64,000 nt of DNA, taken from positions 124,001-188,000 of the forward strand of contig NZ_JAIQDE010000015.1 of NCBI RefSeq assembly GCF_020037015.1. The letters are read 5' to 3'. A program made the position numbers and the translations under genes. Positions 37,960 to 45,582 of the stretch are shown piece by piece. The notes under the pieces are model-generated. The model did no database searches. It saw nothing but the letters and a program-made list of their open reading frames with translations, and was not told the origin of the DNA. This stretch comes from Corallococcus sp. AS-1-6. Lineage in GTDB: Bacteria; Myxococcota; Myxococcia; Myxococcales; Myxococcaceae. The first letter of the stretch is position 1, and each line of letters starts with the position of its first letter.

Positions 37960-38262
37960 TCAGCGCTCCCCCCAGCCCAGGACGTTCCCGGCCCGGCCCG
38001 AGCGATGCAGGGCCTCCAGGACGTCCTCCAGCGTGTCCACCATGCCCGCGAACGACGCGCGCACCTTCTCCTGCTCCTCCGGCGACAACCGCGCGTCACC
38101 CGGCCCCGGCATCAGGAGGGCCAGCGTCCGGGCCAGCTCGTTCAGCATGGGCTCCAGGCCGTGGCGTCCGACGTCCAGGCGCGCGGCGAGGGTCCGGCGC
38201 ACCTCCTGGAGCAGGGCGGGCGCCGCGTCGATGGGGGCCGCGGGCGCGGCTTGCGGCTTCAC
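37960..38262 (-). CDS. Small T6SS-operon protein of unknown function (between tssL and tssM)
   Basis: 100 residues from a GTG that shares its TG with the tssL stop TGA; 3 bases separate its stop from the tssM start. Tight packing on both sides supports a real translated gene. Residues 1-14 are Ala/Pro-rich; the rest is predicted helical and amphipathic (LLQEVRRTLAARLDVGRHGLEPMLNELARTLALL cut here into two helices, then ASFAGMVDTLEDVLEALHRSG). No Cys, no signal peptide and no membrane helix. It may be a soluble partner of the TssL cytoplasmic domain or of the TssM NTPase domain. I do not recognise it. Confidence 0.65.
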   Translation of the reverse strand: MKPQAAPAAPIDAAPALLQEVRRTLAARLDVGRHGLEPMLNELARTLALLMPGPGDARLSPEEQEKVRASFAGMVDTLEDVLEALHRSGRAGNVLGWGER

Positions 38263-38897
38263 CGGGTCACCCACCAGAGCAGGCCCTGCAGCCCCAGCAC
38301 GCTCGCGGCGCTGACGGCGTAGTAGCGGACGGGGAGGGCGTAGAGCAGCGGCCCCGGGGACTCGCCGGACGCGGCGGGCGCGGGCGGTGGCGGGGGCGTG
38401 ACGATGCGCGCGGACAGCCGCTCCTGGTACTCGCGCAGCTTCGCGGTGTGCCCCAGGTAGCGGCCTCCGAAGCCCGCCGTGATGCAGAAGTGGAGCATCT
38501 CGAAGAGCAGCGCGGGGGAGCCCGGCTGGTCCAGGCGTTGATCCGCCAGCGTGTAGAAGGCCTCGCCGCCGCCGTCCTCGCCGAAGAGGCGGTACTGCAG
38601 CAGCGGCCACAGCGGCTGCTCCGCGTCCGCGAGCCGCAGGAGCACGCGCTCGTCCACCAGGTAGGTGAAGGGCCTGAGCGCGTCCTGCACCTCCTCGTCG
38701 CGGGCGTGGGCGCCCAGGCCCGCGCGCAGCCGCTCAATCACCTCCAGCAGCTCGTCGTGGAGCCTGCGCAGGCCCTCGCGGCCCAGGAGCCCCGCCGCCG
38801 CGGCCGAGCCGGGCGCCACCTGCGGCAGCCACCCGTCCAGCACGGACTGGGCCTGCCGGTACTGCGTGAAGACGACCTGCCAGTGCTCGAGCTTCAT
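38259..38897 (-). CDS. tssL: T6SS membrane-complex protein TssL (DotU family)
   Basis: 212 residues. The cytoplasmic hook domain (1-165) carries DotU features: LLEVIERLRAGLGAHARDEEVQDALRPFTYLVDERVLL without the rest, the W-x-L-L-Q-(Y/H)-x-L-F-x-E motif as WPLLQYRLFGEDGGGEAFY, and the GGRYLG motif (FGGRYLGHTAKLREYQERL). A Pro-rich linker (168-180) precedes a single C-terminal transmembrane helix (about 190-209, YYAVSAASVLGLQGLLWWV). TssL inserts tail-first in the inner membrane and links TssM to the baseplate protein TssK. Confidence 0.93.
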   Translation of the reverse strand: MKLEHWQVVFTQYRQAQSVLDGWLPQVAPGSAAAAGLLGREGLRRLHDELLEVIERLRAGLGAHARDEEVQDALRPFTYLVDERVLLRLADAEQPLWPLLQYRLFGEDGGGEAFYTLADQRLDQPGSPALLFEMLHFCITAGFGGRYLGHTAKLREYQERLSARIVTPPPPPAPAASGESPGPLLYALPVRYYAVSAASVLGLQGLLWWVTR

Positions 38898-38907
38898 CGC
38901 GCCCCCC

Positions 38908-39486
38908 TCAACCCACGTTCACCATGCCGCCCTTGAGTTCCGCCACGGCGTCCGACTTGAGCGAGAGCTGCGTCTTCGCGCTCACCTTCACCTGTGGCCC
39001 CTCCAGGGTGACATCCGTCTGCCCCTCCGCCTTGATGGACGGGGCCTTCAGCTTCACCGCGCCGCTCTTGGCCTCCACCTGGACGTCGGCGCCCTCCACG
39101 TTGAACTTCGCCGTCGCCTTCATCGTCACGGCCTTGTCCGAGGAGAGCGTCGCGTCCTTCGCCGCCTTCTGCGTCAGCTCGTCCTTCGTGGTCACCGTGA
39201 AGGCCTTGAGGCTCTCCAGCGCGAACGTGTCCTCGCTCTTCCACGAAGACGCCTTCGAGGAGGTCACCTCGATGGTCTCCGCCTTCAGCACGAAGGACTT
39301 GCAGGTCACCGTGACGCTGTCCTGCTTCTGCACGATGGTGCTGGTGGCGCTGTCGCCCTTCACCTCCAGGGTGATGGCCTCGCCGTCCATCTTCACCGTC
39401 TGGAGGATCTTCCCGTCCTTGTCCTCCGTGGTGAGGACGATGCCCTTCTCCTTGTCCATGTCGATGATGCAGATGAGCTTGGGCAT
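38908..39486 (-). CDS. VgrG C-terminus-like beta-helix spike protein
   Basis: 192 residues. After MPKLICIIDMDKEKGIVLTTEDKDG the sequence becomes a run of short beta strands of 8-12 residues with Lys/Asp turns and repeated Val/Thr/Ser (DSVTVTCKSFVLKAETIEVTS split in strands, FNVEGADVQVEAKSGAVKLKAPSIKAEG). This is the pattern of the gp5/VgrG (DUF2345-like) triple-stranded beta-helix that forms the needle of the spike. It lies between tssK and tssL. The vgrG gene of this locus (46925-48556) is short and ends just after the OB-fold region, so this protein may supply or extend the needle. Alternative: an independent small spike or adaptor. Confidence 0.65.
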   Translation of the reverse strand: MPKLICIIDMDKEKGIVLTTEDKDGKILQTVKMDGEAITLEVKGDSATSTIVQKQDSVTVTCKSFVLKAETIEVTSSKASSWKSEDTFALESLKAFTVTTKDELTQKAAKDATLSSDKAVTMKATAKFNVEGADVQVEAKSGAVKLKAPSIKAEGQTDVTLEGPQVKVSAKTQLSLKSDAVAELKGGMVNVG

Positions 39487-39514
39487 GCGCGCCGTTCCCC
39501 CCTTCGGTCCGCCG

Positions 39515-40768
39515 TCAGGCCCTGCGCCAGTAGAGGAGCACCTGCGCCCCTTCGAGCGCGGGCGTGGCGAAGAAGGTGAGCCCGTCCTCGCGCGTCGCGG
39601 ACTGCCACTCCTCGCTCTGGGGCGTCAGTTGGTACCAGTCGATGTCCGCGTCGAAGGAGTGGGGGAACGACGGGTAGGCCACGTGCCGGTACGGCACGCC
39701 CTTCAAGGCCTGGCGCCGCACCGCCGGCAGCCGCAGGGGGCTGGCCAGCTTCACGCCCTCCATGGAGCGGGGCCGGTCGCGCTCCTGCCGGCGCACCAGC
39801 AGGTAGAAGTCATCCGGCGGCGGCGTCTCCTTGGGCAGCGGCGTCAGCTTGAAGTGGCCGTCCTGGAAGTCGAAGGCGCGGTAGGACATGGGGCTGGCCT
39901 GCGGGCGGAAGCCGCGCGTGAGCAGCTCCATCCACCGCGCGAGCCCCGGGCCCGGCGCCTCGTGCTCGTACGCGGGCAGCTCGTCGTCCGGCTCCGCCTC
40001 CAGGTAGCAGCACGTCTCGAAGTACAGCCGCCGCAGCGCCTGCACCAGCGGGTACGGCGGCGGCTGCATGCCCTGGCGCATGTCCTGGCGCAGCACCTGG
40101 AGGCTGCGCACCTCGCACAGCGCCCGCCGCGCGCTGGCCAGCCGGTCGCCCCGCACCAGGCCCTCGCGCAGCGACGTGCGCAACTGCCCCTGCGCCTGCT
40201 GGAGCAGCCCGTCCAGTTGCTCGAACAGGGGCTCCAGGAACGGGTGGGGGCCCACGCTCAAGAGCGGCGGCAGGTGCGTGGCGGACAGCCGCCAGGGCCC
40301 GTCCGCGTTCCGGGTGAAGACAGCCAACGACAGGCTGCTCACCGTGTCGTCCACCACCGGCTCCAGCGACAGGCACAGCCGCCGTCCCGCGCGCACCACG
40401 CTGGGGGTCTCGGCGCCCGCGGGCGCCACGTCCTCGCGGGGCTCCAGCACCGCCAGGAGGTGCAGATACACCGTCACCCGCGTGCGGCCCGTCTCCTCGA
40501 GTGACAGCGGCGTCACCTCCGCGTTGCCCGGCACCTCCACCAGGTGGCCGCCCGGCAGCACCGCGGTCAACTCCTCCAGCGCCACCGAGCCCTTGGCGAG
40601 CAGGACATCGTTGAAGCGCAGCGCGCTCACGCCCACCACCGGCAGCCCCGCGAACCCCGCGTAGCGCCGCGCCTCCGTGGAGAGGGATTCCTCCTGGGCC
40701 CGGAAGTGTTCAGGCAGCAGGGTCTGCCCCTCCTGCCACAGGACTCGCGCGAGTGTGTCTGGGTTCAT
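39515..40768 (-). CDS. tssK: T6SS baseplate protein TssK
   Basis: 417 residues from ATG 40768 (MNPDTLARVLWQEGQTLLPEHF), which matches the conserved TssK opening W-x-E-G-x-x-L-x-P-x-H-F; the frame to 40816 adds 16 unlikely residues. The shoulder domain has VGVSALRFNDVLLAKGSVALEEL-type strands, the neck is helical, and the C-terminal head binds TssL (YLLVRRQERDRPRS, ASPLRLPAVRRQALKGVPY). TssK is a trimer connecting the baseplate wedge TssEFG to the membrane complex. It is the first gene of the leftward T6SS block and faces tssB across a 306-base intergenic region. Confidence 0.92.
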   Translation of the reverse strand: MNPDTLARVLWQEGQTLLPEHFRAQEESLSTEARRYAGFAGLPVVGVSALRFNDVLLAKGSVALEELTAVLPGGHLVEVPGNAEVTPLSLEETGRTRVTVYLHLLAVLEPREDVAPAGAETPSVVRAGRRLCLSLEPVVDDTVSSLSLAVFTRNADGPWRLSATHLPPLLSVGPHPFLEPLFEQLDGLLQQAQGQLRTSLREGLVRGDRLASARRALCEVRSLQVLRQDMRQGMQPPPYPLVQALRRLYFETCCYLEAEPDDELPAYEHEAPGPGLARWMELLTRGFRPQASPMSYRAFDFQDGHFKLTPLPKETPPPDDFYLLVRRQERDRPRSMEGVKLASPLRLPAVRRQALKGVPYRHVAYPSFPHSFDADIDWYQLTPQSEEWQSATREDGLTFFATPALEGAQVLLYWRRA

Positions 40769-41074
40769 GACCAGGGGTGGCGGGAGACGTTTTGTCACAG
40801 GGACCGCCCGGGGCAAAAGCTTGCTCGGGCTGGTGACAATGTTTAGAAAAAGCTACCGGCCTGGGGCCAGCGGCGTCAAGTGAGCCTGGACGATCCACCG
40901 TGTCTGGTTCCTTGCCCCGCAAGGCATGAAACATCATGGGTTGGGTCGTTCCTGTCTCACTGGGTGACGACGCGCCCGCTGTATCAGGTCATGTGTTGGG
41001 GGTGTATTGCTTTTGTGTATTCGTCTGGTTTATCAATTCTTTTACAAACGGCGGTTCAGTACTTGGGGGTACTC
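40769..41074. promoter_or_regulatory. Divergent T6SS promoter region between tssK and tssB
   Basis: 306 bases without a gene. The part from about 40985 to 41055 is clearly richer in A/T than its surroundings. On the plus strand TTGCTT (41007-41012) and TATCAA (41031-41036) are spaced by 18 bases, a weak sigma-70-like match. Just upstream of tssB, AGTAC (41058-41062) and GTACT (41069-41073) form a small hairpin whose loop TTGGGG holds the only G-rich ribosome-binding sequence. Confidence 0.45.
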
Positions 41075-41635
41075 ATGGCCATCACCGACGAAATTCCCAG
41101 ATCACGCATCACGCTGACCTACCGCACCCAGGTGAATGGCACCCGGGCGGACAAGGCGCTTCCGTTCCGGCTGCTGGTGATGGGGGACTTCTCCAAGGGC
41201 ACCTCGGTGGACCGCAAGAAGGACCTGGATCAGCGGGAGATCCGCAACCTGGACGGCAAGAACCTGAACCAGGTCATCCAGAACATGGGCATGACGCTGA
41301 ACTTCAGCGTGCCCAACCGCGTGGACAAGAAGGACCCGGTGGACGGCTCGGCGCCGGCGCCGCTGCAGGTGAGCCTCAAGCTGGACTCGATGAAGTCCTT
41401 CACCCCGGCGGACGTGGCCCGGCAGGTGCCGAAGATCAACGCGCTGCTCACGCTGCGCAAGCTGCTGCTGGAGCTGCAGGGCAACCTGGACAACCGCAAG
41501 GAGTTCCGCCAGTTGGTGCGCCAGCTCGCGCAGAGCCCGGAGGCCGTCCAGAAGCTGAAGACGGAGCTGGCCGCGTTCAAGTCGATGAGCCTGCCGAAGC
41601 TGGCCGCGACGAACCCGCAGCCGCCGACGACGTGA
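41075..41635 (+). CDS. tssB: T6SS sheath small subunit TssB (VipA)
   Basis: 186 residues from ATG 41075 (MAITDEIPRSRITLTYRTQ). The conserved opening strand ITLTYRTQVNG and LPFRLLVMGDFSKG (about 27-40) are those of TssB, followed by the region interacting with TssC and a helical C-terminus (LLTLRKLLLELQGNLDNRKEF). TssB and TssC interlock into the contractile sheath around the Hcp tube. First gene of the rightward block, 50 bases before tssC. Confidence 0.95.
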   Translation: MAITDEIPRSRITLTYRTQVNGTRADKALPFRLLVMGDFSKGTSVDRKKDLDQREIRNLDGKNLNQVIQNMGMTLNFSVPNRVDKKDPVDGSAPAPLQVSLKLDSMKSFTPADVARQVPKINALLTLRKLLLELQGNLDNRKEFRQLVRQLAQSPEAVQKLKTELAAFKSMSLPKLAATNPQPPTT

Positions 41636-41685
41636 TGCCGGGCGCGAGCCCCTCCCCACGACCTTCCTGAACGAGGCCTTCTTCC

Positions 41686-43203
41686 ATGCCCACCACTCCT
41701 GCGTCTTCCACCCCCGCGGCGACCGCCGTGGCCGACGTGCCCCTGGACCTTCCGCTCTTCCTCAACAGCGTGCGCCTGGGCTCCGTGCCCGCCGCGCGCG
41801 ACGCCTCCGCCCAGACGGACCTGCTGGTCATCCCCGACGACGCCACGCCCGAGGAGCGCTTCGTCTCCAGCCTGGCGGCCATGGTCCACAACATGGACAC
41901 GGACGAGGGCCGCTTCGACAAGCAGACGGTGCAGGAGCTCGTCGGCACCATCGACGCGCTGGTGTCGGACCAGCTCAACGCCGTGCTGCACGCGCCGGAG
42001 TTCCAGGAGGTGGAGGCGCAGTGGACCGCGCTCAACGACCTGGTGCGCAACACCAACTTCAAGGCCAACATCGAGCTGAGCCTGCTGGACGTCTCCAAGG
42101 AGGAGGCCTACAGCGACCTGGAGACGAACGCGGCGGACGTCGCCGGTTCGGAGTTCTTCAAGAAGCTGTACGTGGCTGAGTACGATCAGTACGGCGGCGC
42201 CCCCTACGGCGCGCTGGTGGGGCTGTTCGAGTTCGCCAACACGCCGCAGGACATGCTGTGGCTCAAGACGATGGGGAAGATCGCCGCGGCCAGCCACGCG
42301 CCGTTCGTGGCGTCCGTGTCCCCGCGCTTCTTCGGCTGCGACACCATGAAGGAGGTGGCCCAGTTGCGCGACGTGGCGAGCCTGCTGGACTCGCCCAAGT
42401 ACTCCGCCTGGAACGCGCTGCGGGAGACGGACGAGGCCGCCTACGTGGGGCTCACGCTGCCGCGCTACATCGTCCGGCCGCCCTACAACCCGGAGACCTA
42501 CCCGGCCCCCGGGATGAACTTCACGGAGGCGGTGAAGGGCGACAAGGAGGAGGAGTACCTCTGGGGCAACGCGGCCATGCTGTTCGCCCGCAACCTGGTG
42601 CGCTCGTTCGCGGGCTCCGGCTGGTGCCAGCACATCCGCGGCCCCAAGGGCGGCGGCCTGGTGTCCGGCCTGCCGGTGCACCTGACGCACCTGCGCGGCG
42701 AGGAGGAGATGAAGCTGCCCGTGGAGATGTCCATCCCGGACTTCCGCGAGCTGGAGCTGGCCAACGGCGGCTTCATCCCGCTCATCCACAAGAAGGGCAG
42801 CGCGGAGGCCGTCTTCTTCAGCGTCCAGTCCCTCAAGAAGGCCCAGGTGTTCGAGGACGCGAAGGACTCGGAGAACTCGCAGTTGGTGACGAACCTGGCC
42901 TACACGTACTCCATCAGCCGCATCGCGCACTACGTGAAGGCCATCATGCGCGAGAACATCGGCAGCACGGCGAACGCGGCGTACATGCAGCAGCAGTTGG
43001 ACCGGTGGATCTCCCGGTACGTCACCACGCTGGTGAACCCGGATGACCTGACGCTGCGCTACTACCCCTTCAAGGCCTACAACCTCACCGTGGCGGAAGT
43101 GCCCGGCAAGGTGGGCTGGTACCACTGCAACCTCTCCGTCCTCCCGCACATCCAGTTCGAAGGCATGAACGTGGACCTGCGCGTGGATGCGCGGCTCGGC
43201 TGA
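41686..43203 (+). CDS. tssC: T6SS sheath large subunit TssC (VipB)
   Basis: 505 residues, the usual TssC length. Motifs: WTALNDLVRNTNFKANIELSLLD-type strand-helix (about 105-127), YGALVGLFEF (about 178-187), FVASVSPRFFG, LRETDEAAYVGLTLPRYIVRPPY (about 243-265, split), and WGNAAMLFARNLVRSFAGSGWC-type helix. The C-terminal segment (LTLRYYPFKAYNLTVAEVPGKVGWY region) is the sheath core. The N-terminus is Ala/Thr-rich. ClpV normally recycles the contracted sheath through TssC, but no ClpV gene is in this window. Confidence 0.97.
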   Translation: MPTTPASSTPAATAVADVPLDLPLFLNSVRLGSVPAARDASAQTDLLVIPDDATPEERFVSSLAAMVHNMDTDEGRFDKQTVQELVGTIDALVSDQLNAVLHAPEFQEVEAQWTALNDLVRNTNFKANIELSLLDVSKEEAYSDLETNAADVAGSEFFKKLYVAEYDQYGGAPYGALVGLFEFANTPQDMLWLKTMGKIAAASHAPFVASVSPRFFGCDTMKEVAQLRDVASLLDSPKYSAWNALRETDEAAYVGLTLPRYIVRPPYNPETYPAPGMNFTEAVKGDKEEEYLWGNAAMLFARNLVRSFAGSGWCQHIRGPKGGGLVSGLPVHLTHLRGEEEMKLPVEMSIPDFRELELANGGFIPLIHKKGSAEAVFFSVQSLKKAQVFEDAKDSENSQLVTNLAYTYSISRIAHYVKAIMRENIGSTANAAYMQQQLDRWISRYVTTLVNPDDLTLRYYPFKAYNLTVAEVPGKVGWYHCNLSVLPHIQFEGMNVDLRVDARLG

Positions 43204-43235
43204 CAAACCCCGCAGCAAACTGGAGGACCGAACCC

Positions 43236-43886
43236 ATGGGTGATGGACCGCTTGGCATTTCGTGTGACTGGCAGCAGACCATCCAGCAGCGCCCCCAGAA
43301 GAACATCCCGGTGGGCTACCTGCTGGACATCAAGGGGATGGGCAAGGACGACGGCGCCTTCCCCAAGAGCAGCAGCCTCTTCTACACCCCGTTCGTCGGG
43401 GACCCCGCCTACGCCGGCGTGCAGTTGGAGGACGTGGGCGCGAAGAAGGCCGTGCGCGCGGTGGGCCTCATCACGCAGCTCCAGTGGGAGGGCGGCAAGC
43501 TCGACCCCATTGACTTCACGGTGCTCATCTCGCCGGAGAACAAGGCGGACTTCACCGGCATCACCAACACGGAGATCCGCCAGCTCAAGTTCTGGATCTG
43601 CGAGTGGGACAGCGCCCAGGGCAAGTGGTTCGAGAAGTGCTATCCGCTGGGTGACGAGGCCGGCGGCCCCGCCAACGAGATGTCCGCCCGCCTGAACCAG
43701 AAGGGCAGCGAGGTGATGCTGCACGTGGGCGACCCGGAGAACGTGGGCGTCACGGACGTGAAGTTCTGCCAGATGACCTTCCAGCTCATCCCGGACAAGG
43801 CGCACCTGTGCAACATCCACTACGGCCACAACTCGAACGACAAGGACGTGTACGCCTGGGGCTACGTCGAGGGCAACAAGTCGTAG
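43236..43886 (+). CDS. Hcp-position T6SS protein (candidate tube protein TssD), copy 1
   Basis: 216 residues, 32 bases after tssC, where hcp usually lies. The sequence is mainly beta: GYLLDIKGMG (about 26-35), AVRAVGLITQLQWEGG, PIDFTVLISPEN, LKFWICEWDSAQGKWFEKCY, VKFCQMTFQLIPD. I cannot match it to the standard Hcp signatures by eye. It is clearly homologous to the inverted gene at 43944-44543 (shared C-D/N-WQ, GYLL, GLI-x-x-L, P-x-DF-x-V, WFE). Its position and all-beta makeup make it the best tube candidate in a locus with no other Hcp; it could instead be an accessory or cargo-binding protein. A 20-bp hairpin follows. Confidence 0.65.
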   Translation: MGDGPLGISCDWQQTIQQRPQKNIPVGYLLDIKGMGKDDGAFPKSSSLFYTPFVGDPAYAGVQLEDVGAKKAVRAVGLITQLQWEGGKLDPIDFTVLISPENKADFTGITNTEIRQLKFWICEWDSAQGKWFEKCYPLGDEAGGPANEMSARLNQKGSEVMLHVGDPENVGVTDVKFCQMTFQLIPDKAHLCNIHYGHNSNDKDVYAWGYVEGNKS

Positions 43887-43893
43887 GCGATTG

Positions 43894-43937
43894 AAGCGCG
43901 GGCGGGGAGGGCGGATGCGCCTTCCCCGTCTGCGCTT
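43894..43937 (+). terminator. Long hairpin terminator between two convergent Hcp-like genes
   Basis: Arms at 43894-43913 (starting AAGCGCGGGC) and 43918-43937 (ending TGCGCTT) form a 20-bp stem with a 4-base loop GATG. All three non-Watson-Crick positions are G-U in the plus-strand RNA; in minus-strand RNA they become C-A mismatches, so it should stop tssBC-side transcripts better than the opposing ones. Confidence 0.75.
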
Positions 43938-43943
43938 GGGGCG

Positions 43944-44543
43944 CTACTTGTCCGAGCCCCACCTGGTGACGCGGCGCTCCTGGGAGTTGGTGGCGAACTC
44001 CAGGGTGGTGCTCTTCTTGGGCGCGGGCACCACCCGGAACTGGAAGCGGTGGAAGCGGATGTCCAGGTCCGCGGACAGCGTGGCGGGCTGGTTGTCCAGG
44101 AAGACCTTGGGGCGGCCCTTCTCCGTGTCCATCAGCGCCTCGGCGGAGGCGGGGCTCTTCAGCTTGGCGGCCTCGAACCAGGTGTCACCCGCTTCATCGA
44201 AGTCGATGATGGCCCACGCCAGCTTCAGGCGCAGGTTCTCCAGCGGCTTGGCGAAGTGGTTGAGCACGTTCGCGGCCGTGACGCGCCCCACGTACACGCT
44301 GAAGTCCAAGGGCCCGGAAGCGCCGTTCATGGTCAGCCGTTCAATCAGGCCAATGCATTGCGCCTTGGGACCGAAGTCACCCACGGTGGGGGAGGACAGG
44401 GTGAGGTCCTTCGCCAGGTTCAGCCCGCCGCAGCCATTCCATTCCAACAGATATCCCAGCGCGCCGCGGAAACCGGGCCGGTATTGAAACCCGGTCTGCC
44501 AGTTGCATTCGAGTTCGAGCAAGTCGGGTTTCGCGATGGCCAT
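43944..44543 (-). CDS. Hcp-like T6SS protein, inverted paralogue, copy 2
   Basis: 199 residues from ATG 44543 (MAIAKPDLLELECNWQ). Segments align with the gene at 43236: CNWQ with CDWQ, LGYLLEWNG with VGYLLDIKG, CIGLIERL with AVGLITQL, GPLDFSVYVG with DPIDFTVLIS, TWFE with KWFE, and IRFHRFQFRVVP with VKFCQMTFQLIP. The two are therefore paralogues that have diverged strongly. It is the only leftward gene inside the rightward tssB-tssF run, with 54 bases to the divergent tssA. A second tube, a cap or a cargo adaptor are possible roles; the family is not recognised. Confidence 0.6.
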   Translation of the reverse strand: MAIAKPDLLELECNWQTGFQYRPGFRGALGYLLEWNGCGGLNLAKDLTLSSPTVGDFGPKAQCIGLIERLTMNGASGPLDFSVYVGRVTAANVLNHFAKPLENLRLKLAWAIIDFDEAGDTWFEAAKLKSPASAEALMDTEKGRPKVFLDNQPATLSADLDIRFHRFQFRVVPAPKKSTTLEFATNSQERRVTRWGSDK

Positions 44544-44597
44544 GGGTGTCTGTCCTTGTGAATGAAAGACATGTAACATGAAGTGGAAAGACAGACC

Positions 44598-45569
44598 ATG
44601 AGAGACCTGAGCCTGTGCCTGCGCCCCGTGGAGGGCGGAACGCTGGAGCGCCTGGAGTCGCACGACCCGCGCTTCCTCACGGTGGCGGACCTGGTGCAGC
44701 GGGAGGCCTACGCGGAGGCCGCGGACGCCATCGAGGCCCTGGACGCGGAGGGCGTCTACGAGGTCCGCCTGTCGGCCTACTACCTCTTCACGGCGCTGCG
44801 CGAGGACGGGCTCGGGCGCCTGCCGGACGTGCTGGAGGTGCTGGTCGCGCTCGCGCGCGCGGCGGCGGAGGAGTCCGCGCGGGGAGAGGCGAAGGACAAG
44901 TCCAAGCCCGCGGTGCTGCTCAACAAGGCGCTGACGTGGCTGTTCCAGACGCTGGTGAGCGCGCTGAAGTATCACCACGGCAAGAAGGACGCCGGCTGGG
45001 AGACGTGGACGAAGGGCTTCACGGACGGCAGGCGCAAGGACGCCCTGCGCGGCATCCAGGCGCTGCAGGGCGCGCTGGAGGGCCCCGCGTTCCGCAACGG
45101 GGCCCAGGGGCTGGCGGGGCTGGGGCAGTGGTTGAAGGAGACGCAGGAGCGCGCGGCCGCCCCCGCGCCGGCCCCGGAGCCCGCGAAGCCCGCCGCTCCC
45201 GCGAAGGGCCGGGGCGCGAAGGCCGCCGCGGCGCCGCCCTCGCCGTTCCCCCGCGCGACGGGGCCGCTGCAACTGCGCGGGTCCGCGCACCTGCTGGAGC
45301 TGTGCGACAAGCTCAAGGCCTTCGAGGTGCTGGTGGAGCGCGGGGACTTCCAGAAGGCCGCGCTGGTGAGCGACGACGTGCTGCGGACGCTGGAGGACTT
45401 CGACCCCCGGCGCTACCTGCCGGAGCTGTTCTCGTCGTTCGGCGCGCTGCTCAACCGCCACGTGGGGGACATCCAGGAGCACTGGGAGCGCAAGGACTCC
45501 ATGGAGTGGCGCACGCTGTCGCAGTTCTACCAGGTGGACCTGGGCGCCTTCGTGGGGCCGGGCGAGTGA
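44598..45569 (+). CDS. tssA: T6SS TssA-like protein
   Basis: 323 residues from ATG 44598 (MRDLSLCLRP). The first half resembles the ImpA N-terminal domain of TssA: YEVRLSAYYLFTALREDGLGRLPDVLEVL fits the W/Y-L-x-x-A-L-R-x-x-G-hydrophobic pattern around residues 55-85. A Pro/Ala linker (about 195-225) separates a C-terminal helical domain (FEVLVERGDFQKAALVSDDVLRTLEDFDPRRYLPEL) like the TssA C-terminal domains that cap the growing sheath. TssA proteins prime and coordinate tail assembly. Placed directly before tssG, with a 13-base gap. The match is by pattern only, so the name is probable rather than certain. Confidence 0.65.
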   Translation: MRDLSLCLRPVEGGTLERLESHDPRFLTVADLVQREAYAEAADAIEALDAEGVYEVRLSAYYLFTALREDGLGRLPDVLEVLVALARAAAEESARGEAKDKSKPAVLLNKALTWLFQTLVSALKYHHGKKDAGWETWTKGFTDGRRKDALRGIQALQGALEGPAFRNGAQGLAGLGQWLKETQERAAAPAPAPEPAKPAAPAKGRGAKAAAAPPSPFPRATGPLQLRGSAHLLELCDKLKAFEVLVERGDFQKAALVSDDVLRTLEDFDPRRYLPELFSSFGALLNRHVGDIQEHWERKDSMEWRTLSQFYQVDLGAFVGPGE

Positions 45570-45582
45570 GGCGGTCCCGGTC

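Noticed and set aside
40995-41012. Sigma-54 promoter before tssB (TTGGGGGTGTATTGC)
   Set aside because: GG and GC are 9 bases apart instead of 10 and the CA of the -24 element is missing.
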